Shown here: positions 1 through 8,199 of the stretch, piece by piece
How positions within the stretch are numbered: position 1 is the first letter of the stretch
Layout: the number at the start of each line of letters is the position of its first letter
Source of the DNA: an uncultured Porphyromonadaceae bacterium
GTDB taxonomy: Bacteria; Bacteroidota; Bacteroidia; Bacteroidales; Muribaculaceae
Length of the DNA stretch: 8,199 nucleotides
Assembly (NCBI GenBank): GCA_900555165.1
Contig: USKE01000096.1
Location: 1 to 8,199, forward strand
Direction: 5' to 3'
The notes under the pieces: generated by a model
Told to the model about the DNA's origin: nothing
Database searches by the model: none
The model's input: only the letters and a program-made list of their open reading frames with translations
Translations under genes and position numbers: made by a program

Positions 1-1
1 C

Positions 2-280
2 GAGAGCCGCCTCTTCTTCGTCGACCGCCTCATCGACATGGGCGCGCAGATCATACTCTGCGACCCGCACCGTGCCGTGGTCATCGGTCACGACCACAAG
101 TTCACCCTCCGCGGCAACCGCATGAGCTCGCCCGACATCCGCGCCGGCATCGCCATGCTCCTGGCCGCCATGTCGGCCAGCGGTAACAGCGTCATCGGCA
201 ACATCGAGCAGATTGACCGCGGCTACGAAGACATCGACACCCGCCTCAACCAGCTCGGAGCCTCAATCACCCGCCTCTGA
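2..280 (+). CDS. murA: UDP-N-acetylglucosamine 1-carboxyvinyltransferase, C-terminal part
   Basis: This is the last 92 codons of a gene that enters from the left edge. MurA transfers enolpyruvate from PEP to UDP-GlcNAc, the first committed step of peptidoglycan synthesis in the cytoplasm. The fragment shows the family's end signature: a PDIRAG segment, an Ala/Gly-rich helix, then [10 protein letters not shown] and a final LGASITRL. The Arg in DIRAG and the Arg in IDRGYE are 26 residues apart, exactly as Arg371 and Arg397 are in E. coli MurA, so both substrate-binding arginines are kept. The frame is open from base 2 and ends at TGA (278-280). Base composition is GC-rich, unlike the next genes on the same strand. 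The gene ends close to a strong hairpin (325-358), so it probably does not run on into the LRR genes. Identification is confident; upstream context is not visible. Confidence 0.95.
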   Translation, partial: ESRLFFVDRLIDMGAQIILCDPHRAVVIGHDHKFTLRGNRMSSPDIRAGIAMLLAAMSASGNSVIGNIEQIDRGYEDIDTRLNQLGASITRL

Positions 281-324
281 ACTTTCTCAATTAGACTCTA
301 AATTTCTGTAAAAGCTTTATCACA

Positions 325-358
325 CAGGCACGACAGTCAGCTGTGACTGTCGTGCCTG
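325..358 (+). terminator. Strong hairpin after murA, probable terminator
   Basis: A perfect 15-bp inverted repeat (325-339 with 344-358) closes a 4-base loop (GCTG). It lies 45 bases after the murA stop codon. The stem is long and fairly GC-rich, but no T-run follows on either strand, so it is not a textbook intrinsic terminator. It could also protect the 3' end of the mRNA. The position favours a role in ending murA transcription. Confidence 0.55.
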
Positions 359-459
359 CATCGTTAACACTTCAATCCAACGGATTCTGAGGTCGCGATT
401 CATTGGCCCCATCTATTCGCTGATTATCTGAGAATTACGCATCTAGTTCAAAATTAACA

Positions 460-492
460 ATGATACCTGAGGTAAAACTCACCTCATATCAT
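460..492. repeat. Bulged inverted repeat upstream of the LRR promoter
   Basis: ATGATA (460-465) pairs with TATCAT (487-492), and TGAGGT (468-473) pairs with ACCTCA (481-486). The loop is 7 bases and the only flaw is a CC bulge at 466-467. This gives 12 base pairs in total. It ends 69 bases before the -7 box at 562. No T-run follows on the + strand. It may be a regulator-binding site, or a terminator read on the - strand, where T-rich sequence follows. The structure is seen; the function is open. Confidence 0.5.
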
Positions 493-561
493 CCTATCAG
501 ACTCCACAGTTTATCTTAATATCCCCCACAGGGTGCATGCCGTCTTCTATCCTGAACTTTA

Positions 562-569
562 TAACTTTG
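562..569 (+). promoter_or_regulatory. Bacteroidetes-type -7 promoter element for the LRR pair
   Basis: The sequence TAACTTTG matches the TAnnTTTG consensus of the primary sigma factor in Bacteroidetes exactly. No clear TTG-type -33 element is found at the expected distance upstream. Transcription would begin a few bases after 569, leaving a short leader of roughly 15 bases before the ATG at 590. This placement excludes the in-frame ATG at 533. Confidence 0.65.
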
Positions 570-589
570 CACATATTTCAAACAAACTC

Positions 590-2161
590 ATGCATCGTTT
601 AATTCAACTTTTGGCATTGCTCACAGCATTTGCTTCTACCACCCACATAAAAGCGGTCAATATCGGCCCACTTTCATACAGCCTCGATTCGCCGATTCAG
701 GGGGAAGCCTCTGTCGATGGGCTTTCATCATCAGACAATAATGCTGAAACACTCATAATTCCGGATGTGGTAATAGTCGACGGCAACAAATATACAGTGA
801 CCAGAATCGCTGCAAACGCATTTGCAGACACCGAATTACCTGAAAAAATAATAATTCCAGAATCAGTCACTTCTATCGAGCAATATGCCTTCAAAAACAC
901 ATCACATCTGACGGGCATTATCATCGATGACGGCAACTTACTCGAACTAAGCGATTACGCTTTCTCTGACTGTTCTCTGTCTAATATAAAATTACCTCGG
1001 AATCTTAAGACAATCGGGAAATACACATTCAACAATTGCATCAATCTGCATGACATTGATTTATGTGAAGTAAAAACAATCGGCGACCATGCTTTTGCCG
1101 GGTGTAGTTCTCTGACGAGCATTACACTTCCTCCAACCGTGGTTTATCTCGGCCATGTAGCATTTCCATATATTCAAGAAGTTTACTTTAAGGCAAATAC
1201 TCCGATACTCTACCCTGACATTTTTCCTGACGGAATCACATATATTATGGAATGTCCAGACCCGCCTGTTGTCAAGGCTATGAATCTTGAATCAATACCA
1301 CAGTCGGGCAAACTCTACGTACCCACAGGGACTGTCGACCGTTATGATACAAGGTTTGGATCAGCATATGCATCCGCATATGGCAGTGTGGGAAATACAC
1401 AGACAACATTCTACTGGAAAAACATGGATATCCGTGGATATGACAACAGTGTCAGGCTAACTATCAACGGATCAGGTCATGTATATCTCAGGCAAGTAGA
1501 CTACTATCCTGACACTCCCTGGGAACTGAAAACCGGCGATCAAATCTTTAGCTCTGACCGACTACTAATAATGCCGGATGAAAACTACCACCTGATATCG
1601 GTGACGATTGATGGGAGACCATCCGATATGTCGCCGATAGAGACACTGAAAAGCATAAACTACTACAAGAACAGCTCCGTCGAAATCACATTCGCTCAAG
1701 TTGACGAATCACTCTCGGCAGAAAGGGCGCGCATCACCGTCAAGGGTAATGACATGCATACCCACACACATACATATCCCGAGGGGCACTCCGCTTCAAT
1801 TGATATTAGTCCGGAAGAAGGCTGGCATATCCACATGGTGAGGTATAACGGTAAAAATGTCACATCACAATTAAAGGACAATACCTATACTACAAGTCCT
1901 CTTCACGGCGACAATCTTCTGGAAATTATATTCGTTGACAATCAGCTTACATCCATTCAATCGCCCGATTTGTCTGACAATATAGACATCCGTACCGCCA
2001 ATGGGCAGATTGAAGTCTATGGCACAAAACCAGACACGCTGATACAGATCTATGATGTCACAGGCACACGGGTGTACTGCGGTAAAGACACTATTATCAG
2101 GCTTGACCCCAACATATACCTGATGTCTATCAACGGCGTCACATACAAATTCGCATTATAA
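590..2161 (+). CDS. Secreted BspA-type leucine-rich repeat protein with C-terminal tail domain
   Basis: A 523-residue exported protein. The start at 590 is preferred over the in-frame ATG at 533 because it follows the promoter box and opens directly with a signal peptide: Met-His-Arg, then a hydrophobic run (LIQLLALLTAFA), with likely cleavage near residue 22. Residues about 67-196 hold LRR_5 (BspA-like) repeats, recognisable by recurring xxIxxxAFxxC and LxxIxLPxxxxxIG patterns. A VPTGTVDRY segment (about 244-252), usual after such repeats, follows. A middle domain and a His-rich motif (H390, H392, H394, H400) come next. The last 60 residues (463-523), with IYDVTGTRV and a final IYLMSINGVTYKF, resemble the short beta-sandwich tails at the C-termini of many secreted Bacteroidetes proteins, including type IX sorting tails. 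LRR_5 proteins often bind host or microbial partners at the cell surface; the partner here is unknown. Likely co-transcribed with the paralog 18 bases downstream. Confidence 0.85.
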   Translation: MHRLIQLLALLTAFASTTHIKAVNIGPLSYSLDSPIQGEASVDGLSSSDNNAETLIIPDVVIVDGNKYTVTRIAANAFADTELPEKIIIPESVTSIEQYAFKNTSHLTGIIIDDGNLLELSDYAFSDCSLSNIKLPRNLKTIGKYTFNNCINLHDIDLCEVKTIGDHAFAGCSSLTSITLPPTVVYLGHVAFPYIQEVYFKANTPILYPDIFPDGITYIMECPDPPVVKAMNLESIPQSGKLYVPTGTVDRYDTRFGSAYASAYGSVGNTQTTFYWKNMDIRGYDNSVRLTINGSGHVYLRQVDYYPDTPWELKTGDQIFSSDRLLIMPDENYHLISVTIDGRPSDMSPIETLKSINYYKNSSVEITFAQVDESLSAERARITVKGNDMHTHTHTYPEGHSASIDISPEEGWHIHMVRYNGKNVTSQLKDNTYTTSPLHGDNLLEIIFVDNQLTSIQSPDLSDNIDIRTANGQIEVYGTKPDTLIQIYDVTGTRVYCGKDTIIRLDPNIYLMSINGVTYKFAL

Positions 2162-2179
2162 AATTCCCCAATCACCTAT

Positions 2180-3592
2180 ATGGCTATGAATAAGTTCATA
2201 TTATTTATCATATTGTCTGTGCAATGCTTTACAGCAGTCATGGCTCAGACTGTCGAAATCGGCTATCTGAAATATGATCTCGATTGGCAGTATAATCCAA
2301 ATGACGGATACAGCAACGACCGTGTCACTGCCGTGATTGGTTTTAGTGATGAATACAAGGATGCTGAAACCTTAGACGTCTCGAATTTAGCTATTCCGGA
2401 AAGCATAACCGTCGATGGTGTCTCTCATCCTGTTAAAGTAATCGCGAACTATGCCTTCAGCTCTTATCCTAAGCTTGATAAGATTGTAGTTCCAGGTTCA
2501 GTAGTCCAGATTTGCGGGCATCAATTCAAAGCTTGTAATTATAGTAATTGGGACTATGATGGCCCGTTTGTATTCATCGAGGATGGAGATCTCTACGAAT
2601 TGGATCCCTGGGCATTCTCTTTCAGTGACATCAAAAAAATCAGATTACCTAAACAACTTAGAATTATCGGCGCTGAATCATTTGCGCATTCCGACATTGA
2701 CAATTTCATCATACCGCCGCGGGTACAGCAGATACGGGCATCCGCACTTGAAGGAGACATCAGAGGCGCATCCCATCTCATTTGCCCACCATCTATGAGT
2801 GCATTGACGGCACATTTTCACCAATTATTGCAAAGTATGGTTTTCGTAGGGAGTCCATATATATCGAGAAACAATGGCGGTGAACGTTTTAACTATAACT
2901 ATACAATAACATGTGAAAGCCCTACACCATCAATTATTGACACCAATGCACTTGGGTCAGGGACATACGTATATGTGCCTAAGGGTTATGAGAGTATTTA
3001 TAATGACATTCGGTGTGAATATACCTCTGATGACAATACCTACTCAATTAATGACTGGAGCAAATTCAATATAAAACCCTATGACAACAGCGTCACAATA
3101 TATATCGAAGGTAACGGACAGGTATATGCAGACGGAGAGGAGGTTCATGACGGCGAGAAACTGATGAGCTATGCCCGACAGTTATATTTTGAGCCTGGAA
3201 TAGGCCATAAACTGGAATCATGCACCATTCAAGTTGCTTACGGGAGCAAGTATAAATACACCCCTATATCGGCGCTCTCCAAAATTGATTTCAGTCTCTA
3301 CAAATCTATCACTTTCTCATTTTCGCCAAACACTCCTACAGGTGAAAAAGACTATGCAAACATCACAGTGAAAGACTGCCAGACGCATACCACGACACAC
3401 CATTACCCTACCGGGACATGCGCCACCATTGATCTCACACCTCTTAACGATAATACGATAGAATCTGTGATTTTCAATGGAACGGATGTAACAGGTCAGA
3501 TTACCGATACCAATAAATTTACTACAACGCCTCTTTATGGAAACAATTCTCTGACAGTAATTGTCAAAGATCCGGCAAAAGGCAACGATTAA
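2180..3592 (+). CDS. Secreted BspA-type leucine-rich repeat protein, paralog lacking the tail
   Basis: A 470-residue exported protein and clear paralog of the gene before it. It opens with a signal peptide (hydrophobic run FILFIILSV) and probable cleavage after VMA at residue 22. The Cys at 16 has Gln before it, so this is not a lipobox. An in-frame ATG at 2186 is an equally possible start. Degenerate LRR_5 repeats cover about residues 83-190 (LPKQLRIIGAESFAHS is the clearest), followed by a VPKGYESIY segment (266-274). Shared with its neighbour are PYDNSV (300-305), ITVKDCQTH-type sequence with a His-rich stretch (H403, H407, H408), and FNGTDVTGQ near the end. It stops just where its neighbour begins its C-terminal tail domain. 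The 18-base gap has no promoter box, and an intrinsic terminator lies 53 bases after the stop, so the two genes probably form one mRNA. Ligand and anchoring are unknown. Confidence 0.83.
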   Translation: MAMNKFILFIILSVQCFTAVMAQTVEIGYLKYDLDWQYNPNDGYSNDRVTAVIGFSDEYKDAETLDVSNLAIPESITVDGVSHPVKVIANYAFSSYPKLDKIVVPGSVVQICGHQFKACNYSNWDYDGPFVFIEDGDLYELDPWAFSFSDIKKIRLPKQLRIIGAESFAHSDIDNFIIPPRVQQIRASALEGDIRGASHLICPPSMSALTAHFHQLLQSMVFVGSPYISRNNGGERFNYNYTITCESPTPSIIDTNALGSGTYVYVPKGYESIYNDIRCEYTSDDNTYSINDWSKFNIKPYDNSVTIYIEGNGQVYADGEEVHDGEKLMSYARQLYFEPGIGHKLESCTIQVAYGSKYKYTPISALSKIDFSLYKSITFSFSPNTPTGEKDYANITVKDCQTHTTTHHYPTGTCATIDLTPLNDNTIESVIFNGTDVTGQITDTNKFTTTPLYGNNSLTVIVKDPAKGND

Positions 3593-3644
3593 ATATCGAT
3601 TCTATCAGGAAAGGATTAATTTACAACGTTCAACCGCAATTATG

Positions 3645-3683
3645 CCCCGGCTTGTGCTTGTGCATGTGCCGGGGTAATTTTTT
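3645..3683 (+). terminator. Intrinsic terminator of the LRR gene pair
   Basis: CCCCGGC (3645-3651) pairs with GCCGGGG (3668-3674) around a 16-base loop. The stem can be extended outward by one G-U and one T-A pair. A run of six T follows at 3678-3683. The T-run is only on the + strand. It overlaps the stop codon of the convergent gene (3682-3684), so the two convergent units end against each other. Confidence 0.85.
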
Positions 3684-4155
3684 ATTGACCACATAATGAC
3701 GCTGAAATGTCAGCAAAAAAGTCATGATCAAGAATCTTGCTCAATCGTATCAGTAAAGCTGTATCGAGTGATTGTCGGCCAAAAATATCATAAATATTTG
3801 AACGATCACAATTTAAACTTCTCGCAAGCCATGTCACCGTACAACAGCGCGGCATCTGAGAGAATACTGTTTTCACCATATTCCCGACATGAATATGAGG
3901 TGTGGCACTCTTAATTGGCATAAAAAGCGTGGACTTATATGTGTCTACCAAAACAGAGGCATCGCCAAACGCCCACCACAGAGTAAACAATACATGCCCA
4001 CGCCGGATTGTTATCTCTGCCCGCAAACGGGTATAGATAGCACACCAGCAAGCACGTCTGAAACTTTGACCTCTATGGTTGAAATTGGCGATTTCTGTTT
4101 TGGGTCTTGTTAAAAACGCATCTTGTATGTACAAAAGCTCATCAAGAGCTTTCAT
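3682..4155 (-). CDS. Small helix-turn-helix DNA-binding protein, Bacteroidales type
   Basis: A 157-residue frame whose C-terminal half looks like a compact HTH regulator found in Bacteroidales. From HIHVGNMV (residues 87-94) it runs through TVTWLARSLNCDRSNIY (106-122), which reads as the two helices of an HTH, to SLDTALLIRLSKILDHDFF (129-147). I recognise this pattern from XRE-like proteins by memory, not by search. The start is uncertain. Met79 at base 3921 would give a 79-residue protein containing only the recognisable domain, which fits the usual beginning of the family. The first 78 residues, rich in Trp, Cys and Arg, match nothing I know. The longer start at 4155 is kept because the frame stays open over 78 further codons and a promoter box lies just upstream. 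The target is unknown. The gene converges on the LRR pair and is AT-rich like it. Confidence 0.62.
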   Translation of the reverse strand: MKALDELLYIQDAFLTRPKTEIANFNHRGQSFRRACWCAIYTRLRAEITIRRGHVLFTLWWAFGDASVLVDTYKSTLFMPIKSATPHIHVGNMVKTVFSQMPRCCTVTWLARSLNCDRSNIYDIFGRQSLDTALLIRLSKILDHDFFADISASLCGQ

Positions 4156-4158
4156 TTA

Positions 4159-4166
4159 CAAAGATA
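4159..4166 (-). promoter_or_regulatory. Possible -7 promoter element for the HTH gene
   Basis: Read on the - strand the sequence is TATCTTTG, an exact match to TAnnTTTG. It ends only 3 bases before the ATG at 4155. Transcription would therefore start at or just inside that ATG, meaning a leaderless mRNA or use of the later start at 3921. No good -33 element is seen and the area is AT-rich, so a chance match is possible. Confidence 0.45.
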
Positions 4167-4209
4167 TTAAAAATTTTCCAATTTACTATACAATATTGCA
4201 GATGAGATT

Positions 4210-4229
4210 ATACTGGTCGTATATAGTAT
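4210..4229. repeat. Short inverted repeat upstream of the HTH gene
   Basis: ATACT (4210-4214) is mirrored by AGTAT (4225-4229). The repeat lies about 45-65 bases upstream of the possible promoter box of the HTH gene. Its size and place would suit an operator, perhaps for autoregulation, but such a short AT-rich match can arise by chance. A second small inverted repeat, AGGTG-CTA-CACCT, lies at 4236-4248. Confidence 0.25.
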
Positions 4230-4254
4230 TTCTATAGGTGCTACACCTCAAATA

Positions 4255-4295
4255 AAAGCTCAGTGTCAATCAGCAATCGGCTGGCATTGAGCTTT
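4255..4295. repeat. Inverted repeat in the intergenic region
   Basis: AAAGCTCA (4255-4262) pairs with TGAGCTTT (4288-4295), an 8-bp perfect stem with a 25-base loop. A competing stem is possible between CGGCT (4278-4282) and AGCCG (4296-4300). The repeat lies between the HTH gene and the lipoprotein gene and no coding frame explains it. Its role is unknown. Confidence 0.35.
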
Positions 4296-4336
4296 AGCCG
4301 GTCAGTAAAAAGCAGACAGTTGAAATATTCATACGG

Positions 4337-4372
4337 CAGAACCCCGTGGCTTGAGGTAGACACGGGGCTCTG
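4337..4372 (-). terminator. Hairpin after the lipoprotein gene, probable terminator
   Basis: A 12-bp stem (4337-4348 with 4361-4372) and a 12-base loop. One position is a G-U wobble on the - strand but an A-C mismatch on the + strand, so the hairpin is better formed in - strand RNA. It begins about 25 bases after the lipoprotein stop codon. The tail after it is AT-rich without a clean T-run. Confidence 0.6.
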
Positions 4373-4397
4373 CTGTTTAGTGTGCCGTCGGCTATCT

Positions 4398-5000
4398 TCA
4401 GGGCTGGGGCTGGACGGCACGCAAGGTGAGGTCGCGGTGACCGATCTCACACGACATCAGGTGGTTGTTGATTTTGATGTCTTCGATTTCCGTGACGTTT
4501 GAGAATATGGTCTGGGCGGCGCGGGTTATCTGCTGGGTGACAAGGCGCACGGCACCGGGCCGGAGAGTCTCCAGGTCGGGCGCGCTCTCCTGCGTGAGCA
4601 CATTGTAGTCAAGCGCCACACCCTGCGGGTCGACCGACACGCTGAGTGTCGAATAGTCGAGGGTCACAAGCAGGTCGTCGTCATCCTTGGCCATGTAGCT
4701 ACCCGAAATCGTGGCCACACCCGAGGCTGTCACCGATACGGGGGCCGTCAGCGTCTCAGACGCCCCTACGGCGTTGTCGACGGTAATCAGCGCCTTCATC
4801 GTCACTGTTCCTTCGGTCTTGCCGGGAGTGCGCTCGAAATCGAACACACGCACCACTGTCGACTGTGTGCCGGGGGTACTCTGCAGCTGTTCGGGAGTCG
4901 ACGACCATGAACCCTCAATCTTCTCGACAAGGCGTGTCTTCGTATCGCACGAGACAGCGAGCAATCCCACCAGTGCCGACAACAATAATACTTTCTTCAT
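4398..5000 (-). CDS. Lipoprotein of unknown family
   Basis: A 200-residue protein with a typical lipoprotein signal: MKK, a hydrophobic segment, and the lipobox LAVSC with the lipidated Cys at 18. After Cys come Asp-Thr-Lys-Thr, with no cluster of acidic residues of the kind reported to send Bacteroidetes lipoproteins to the cell surface, so a periplasm-facing position is the better guess. The mature part begins with KIEGSWSSTPEQL (27-39), then alternates short strand-like stretches (TVTMKALITV, ATISGSYM, LLVTLDYSTLSVSVD), suggesting a mostly beta fold up to about residue 135. A more helical end follows (LVTQQITRAAQTIF). I recognise no named family. The ATG at 5000 follows an A-rich leader and is separated from ligA by a terminator-like hairpin, so the gene probably has its own promoter, although no exact TAnnTTTG box is visible. 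GC content is higher than in the LRR genes. Confidence 0.8.
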   Translation of the reverse strand: MKKVLLLSALVGLLAVSCDTKTRLVEKIEGSWSSTPEQLQSTPGTQSTVVRVFDFERTPGKTEGTVTMKALITVDNAVGASETLTAPVSVTASGVATISGSYMAKDDDDLLVTLDYSTLSVSVDPQGVALDYNVLTQESAPDLETLRPGAVRLVTQQITRAAQTIFSNVTEIEDIKINNHLMSCEIGHRDLTLRAVQPQP

Positions 5001-5026
5001 AATATGTCGTTTTATTGATTTTGCGT

Positions 5027-5046
5027 AAAAAACCTTACATAAGGTT
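5027..5046 (-). terminator. Low-GC intrinsic terminator after ligA
   Basis: On the - strand AACCTT, loop ATGT, AAGGTT (5046 down to 5031) is followed at once by further T, giving a six-T run at 5032-5027. Flanking ACGC (5048-5051) and GCGT (5023-5026) could extend the stem across the T-run. It lies about 50 bases after the ligA stop codon. The weak six-pair stem makes termination likely but perhaps incomplete, so some read-through into the lipoprotein gene is possible. Confidence 0.55.
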
Positions 5047-5096
5047 AACGCACTGTCAGCATGATATGTTTATCGCCCGGCCACTCTCCCCATGCC

Positions 5097-7607
<2,511 letters not shown>

Positions 7608-7611
<4 letters not shown>

Positions 7612-8199
7612 GGTGTATATGGTTTCTTGTTGTTCGTGTATAACCCGTGCGCCGTGATATAGTTCACCACTGCGGGGGAGAGTAGACCGTCGACCGACTC
7701 TCCGGCGGCAATGCGGCGGCGCACCTCGGTCGACGAGACATCGAATTCCGGCACCCCCTCAAGCAGGTCGGCGCCCTCGCCGGTCAGCACCGAACCCGGA
7801 CGCGGGTAGACTATCGGGCTGAAATTCGCGGCTATGAACCCGCTCTCGCGCCAGCGGTCGAAAATCGCCCAGTTGTCACCCCCGATGATAAGCCTGAAAC
7901 GGCAGTCGGGGTGCTCGGCCACAAGGCGCCTTAGCGTTGCGGCGGTGTATGACGGCCTCGGCATCGACAGCTCAATATCAGAGGCCTCAAGCCCGGGCTC
8001 GCCGGCCACGGCCAGGCGCAGCATCTCCATACGGTCGGCATCGGGTGCCATGTCGGAATCCGCCGCCTTCAGCGGATTCTGGGGCGACAGCACCAGCATG
8101 ACCCTGTCGGCCAGCCCGGCGGTGATAACCGCACGCGCCACGGCGATGTGGCCGTTATGCGGCGGATTGTATGAGCCACCCATCACCCCCACGGTAAGG
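7608..8199 (-). CDS. nadD: Nicotinate-nucleotide adenylyltransferase, start beyond the right edge
   Basis: NadD joins ATP and nicotinic acid mononucleotide to make deamido-NAD, the step before NAD synthetase. About 196 codons are visible. The nucleotidyltransferase signature GGSYNPPHNGH (with the HxGH pair) lies at the N-terminus, followed by SPQNPLK, RPSYTAATL, IIGGDNW and the second signature SSTEVRRRI, all in the usual order. The frame stays open to the edge (bases 8198-8193 read Leu-Thr), and family members normally have a few residues before the first strand, so the GTG at 8192-8190 is probably not the start and the true one lies outside. The length is near the family norm of about 190-200 residues, so only a few residues are missing. 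The stop overlaps the next gene's ATG by the 4-base ATGA pattern, implying coupled translation with the DUF5063-like gene and then ligA. Confidence 0.96.

Larger units (their letters stand above)
281..589. other. Intergenic region between murA and the LRR gene pair
   Basis: This stretch of about 310 bases has no convincing gene. It holds a perfect 15-bp hairpin (325-358), a second bulged hairpin (460-492) and a Bacteroidetes-type promoter box (562-569). It is much more AT-rich than murA. An ATG at 533 is in frame with the following gene, but it lies upstream of the promoter box and is unlikely to be used. Confidence 0.7.

Noticed and set aside
1372..1386. GCATATG repeated twice within a few bases
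   Set aside because: It lies inside the LRR gene and encodes a simple SAYASAYG stretch. Two short copies do not make a functional repeat array.
2222..2236. Possible lipobox Cys in the second LRR protein
   Set aside because: The residue before Cys16 is Gln, not Ala, Gly or Ser, and a good ordinary signal peptidase site (VMA before Gln23) follows.
3696..4113. Two + strand open frames opposite the HTH gene
   Set aside because: They are short, overlap each other in different frames and show no domain, whereas the - strand frame carries a clear HTH pattern.
4241..4502. Short open frames on both strands at the end of the lipoprotein gene
   Set aside because: They run across the hairpin at 4337-4372 and overlap the lipoprotein coding end. 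Their sequences look like low-complexity shadows with no start signals.
8190..8192. GTG as the start codon of nadD
   Set aside because: The frame continues open to the window edge, and NadD proteins usually have several residues before the first strand, so the real start is more likely outside.

Overview
The window looks like a chromosomal segment of a gut-type Bacteroidales bacterium, plausibly Muribaculaceae. The lineage is inferred from a Bacteroidetes-type -7 box (TAnnTTTG), few recognisable Shine-Dalgarno sites, BspA-type leucine-rich repeat surface proteins, a DUF5063-like gene and GC-rich core genes. I could not test it by database search.

Layout, left to right. (1) The 3' end of murA (peptidoglycan synthesis) on the + strand, followed by a strong 15-bp hairpin. 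(2) A distinctly AT-richer stretch, about 290-4330. It carries a two-gene + strand unit of paralogous secreted BspA/LRR_5 proteins, with a good promoter at 562-569, an 18-bp spacer between the genes and a clear intrinsic terminator at 3645-3683. A small helix-turn-helix protein gene converges on it from the - strand. (3) A GC-rich - strand block read right to left: nadD (running off the right edge), a DUF5063-like gene and ligA, packed with a 4-bp ATGA overlap and a 4-bp gap, so very likely one operon. A low-GC hairpin with a T-run follows ligA. After it comes a separate lipoprotein gene of unknown family with its own downstream hairpin.

How the genes work together. The nadD-DUF5063-ligA unit joins a step of NAD+ synthesis to a DNA ligase that consumes NAD+, with an acidic protein of unknown function between them. 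The LRR pair probably makes two secreted or surface proteins from one mRNA. They share all their domains except a C-terminal tail that only the first one has. The HTH protein and the lipoprotein have no provable link to their neighbours.

No tRNA, rRNA, CRISPR array, insertion sequence or riboswitch was seen. The least ordinary parts are the tandem LRR pair in its AT-rich pocket, the conserved His-rich motif in both paralogs, the bulged hairpin upstream of their promoter, and the DUF5063-like protein tied to NAD+ genes. Nothing here proves an undescribed system.
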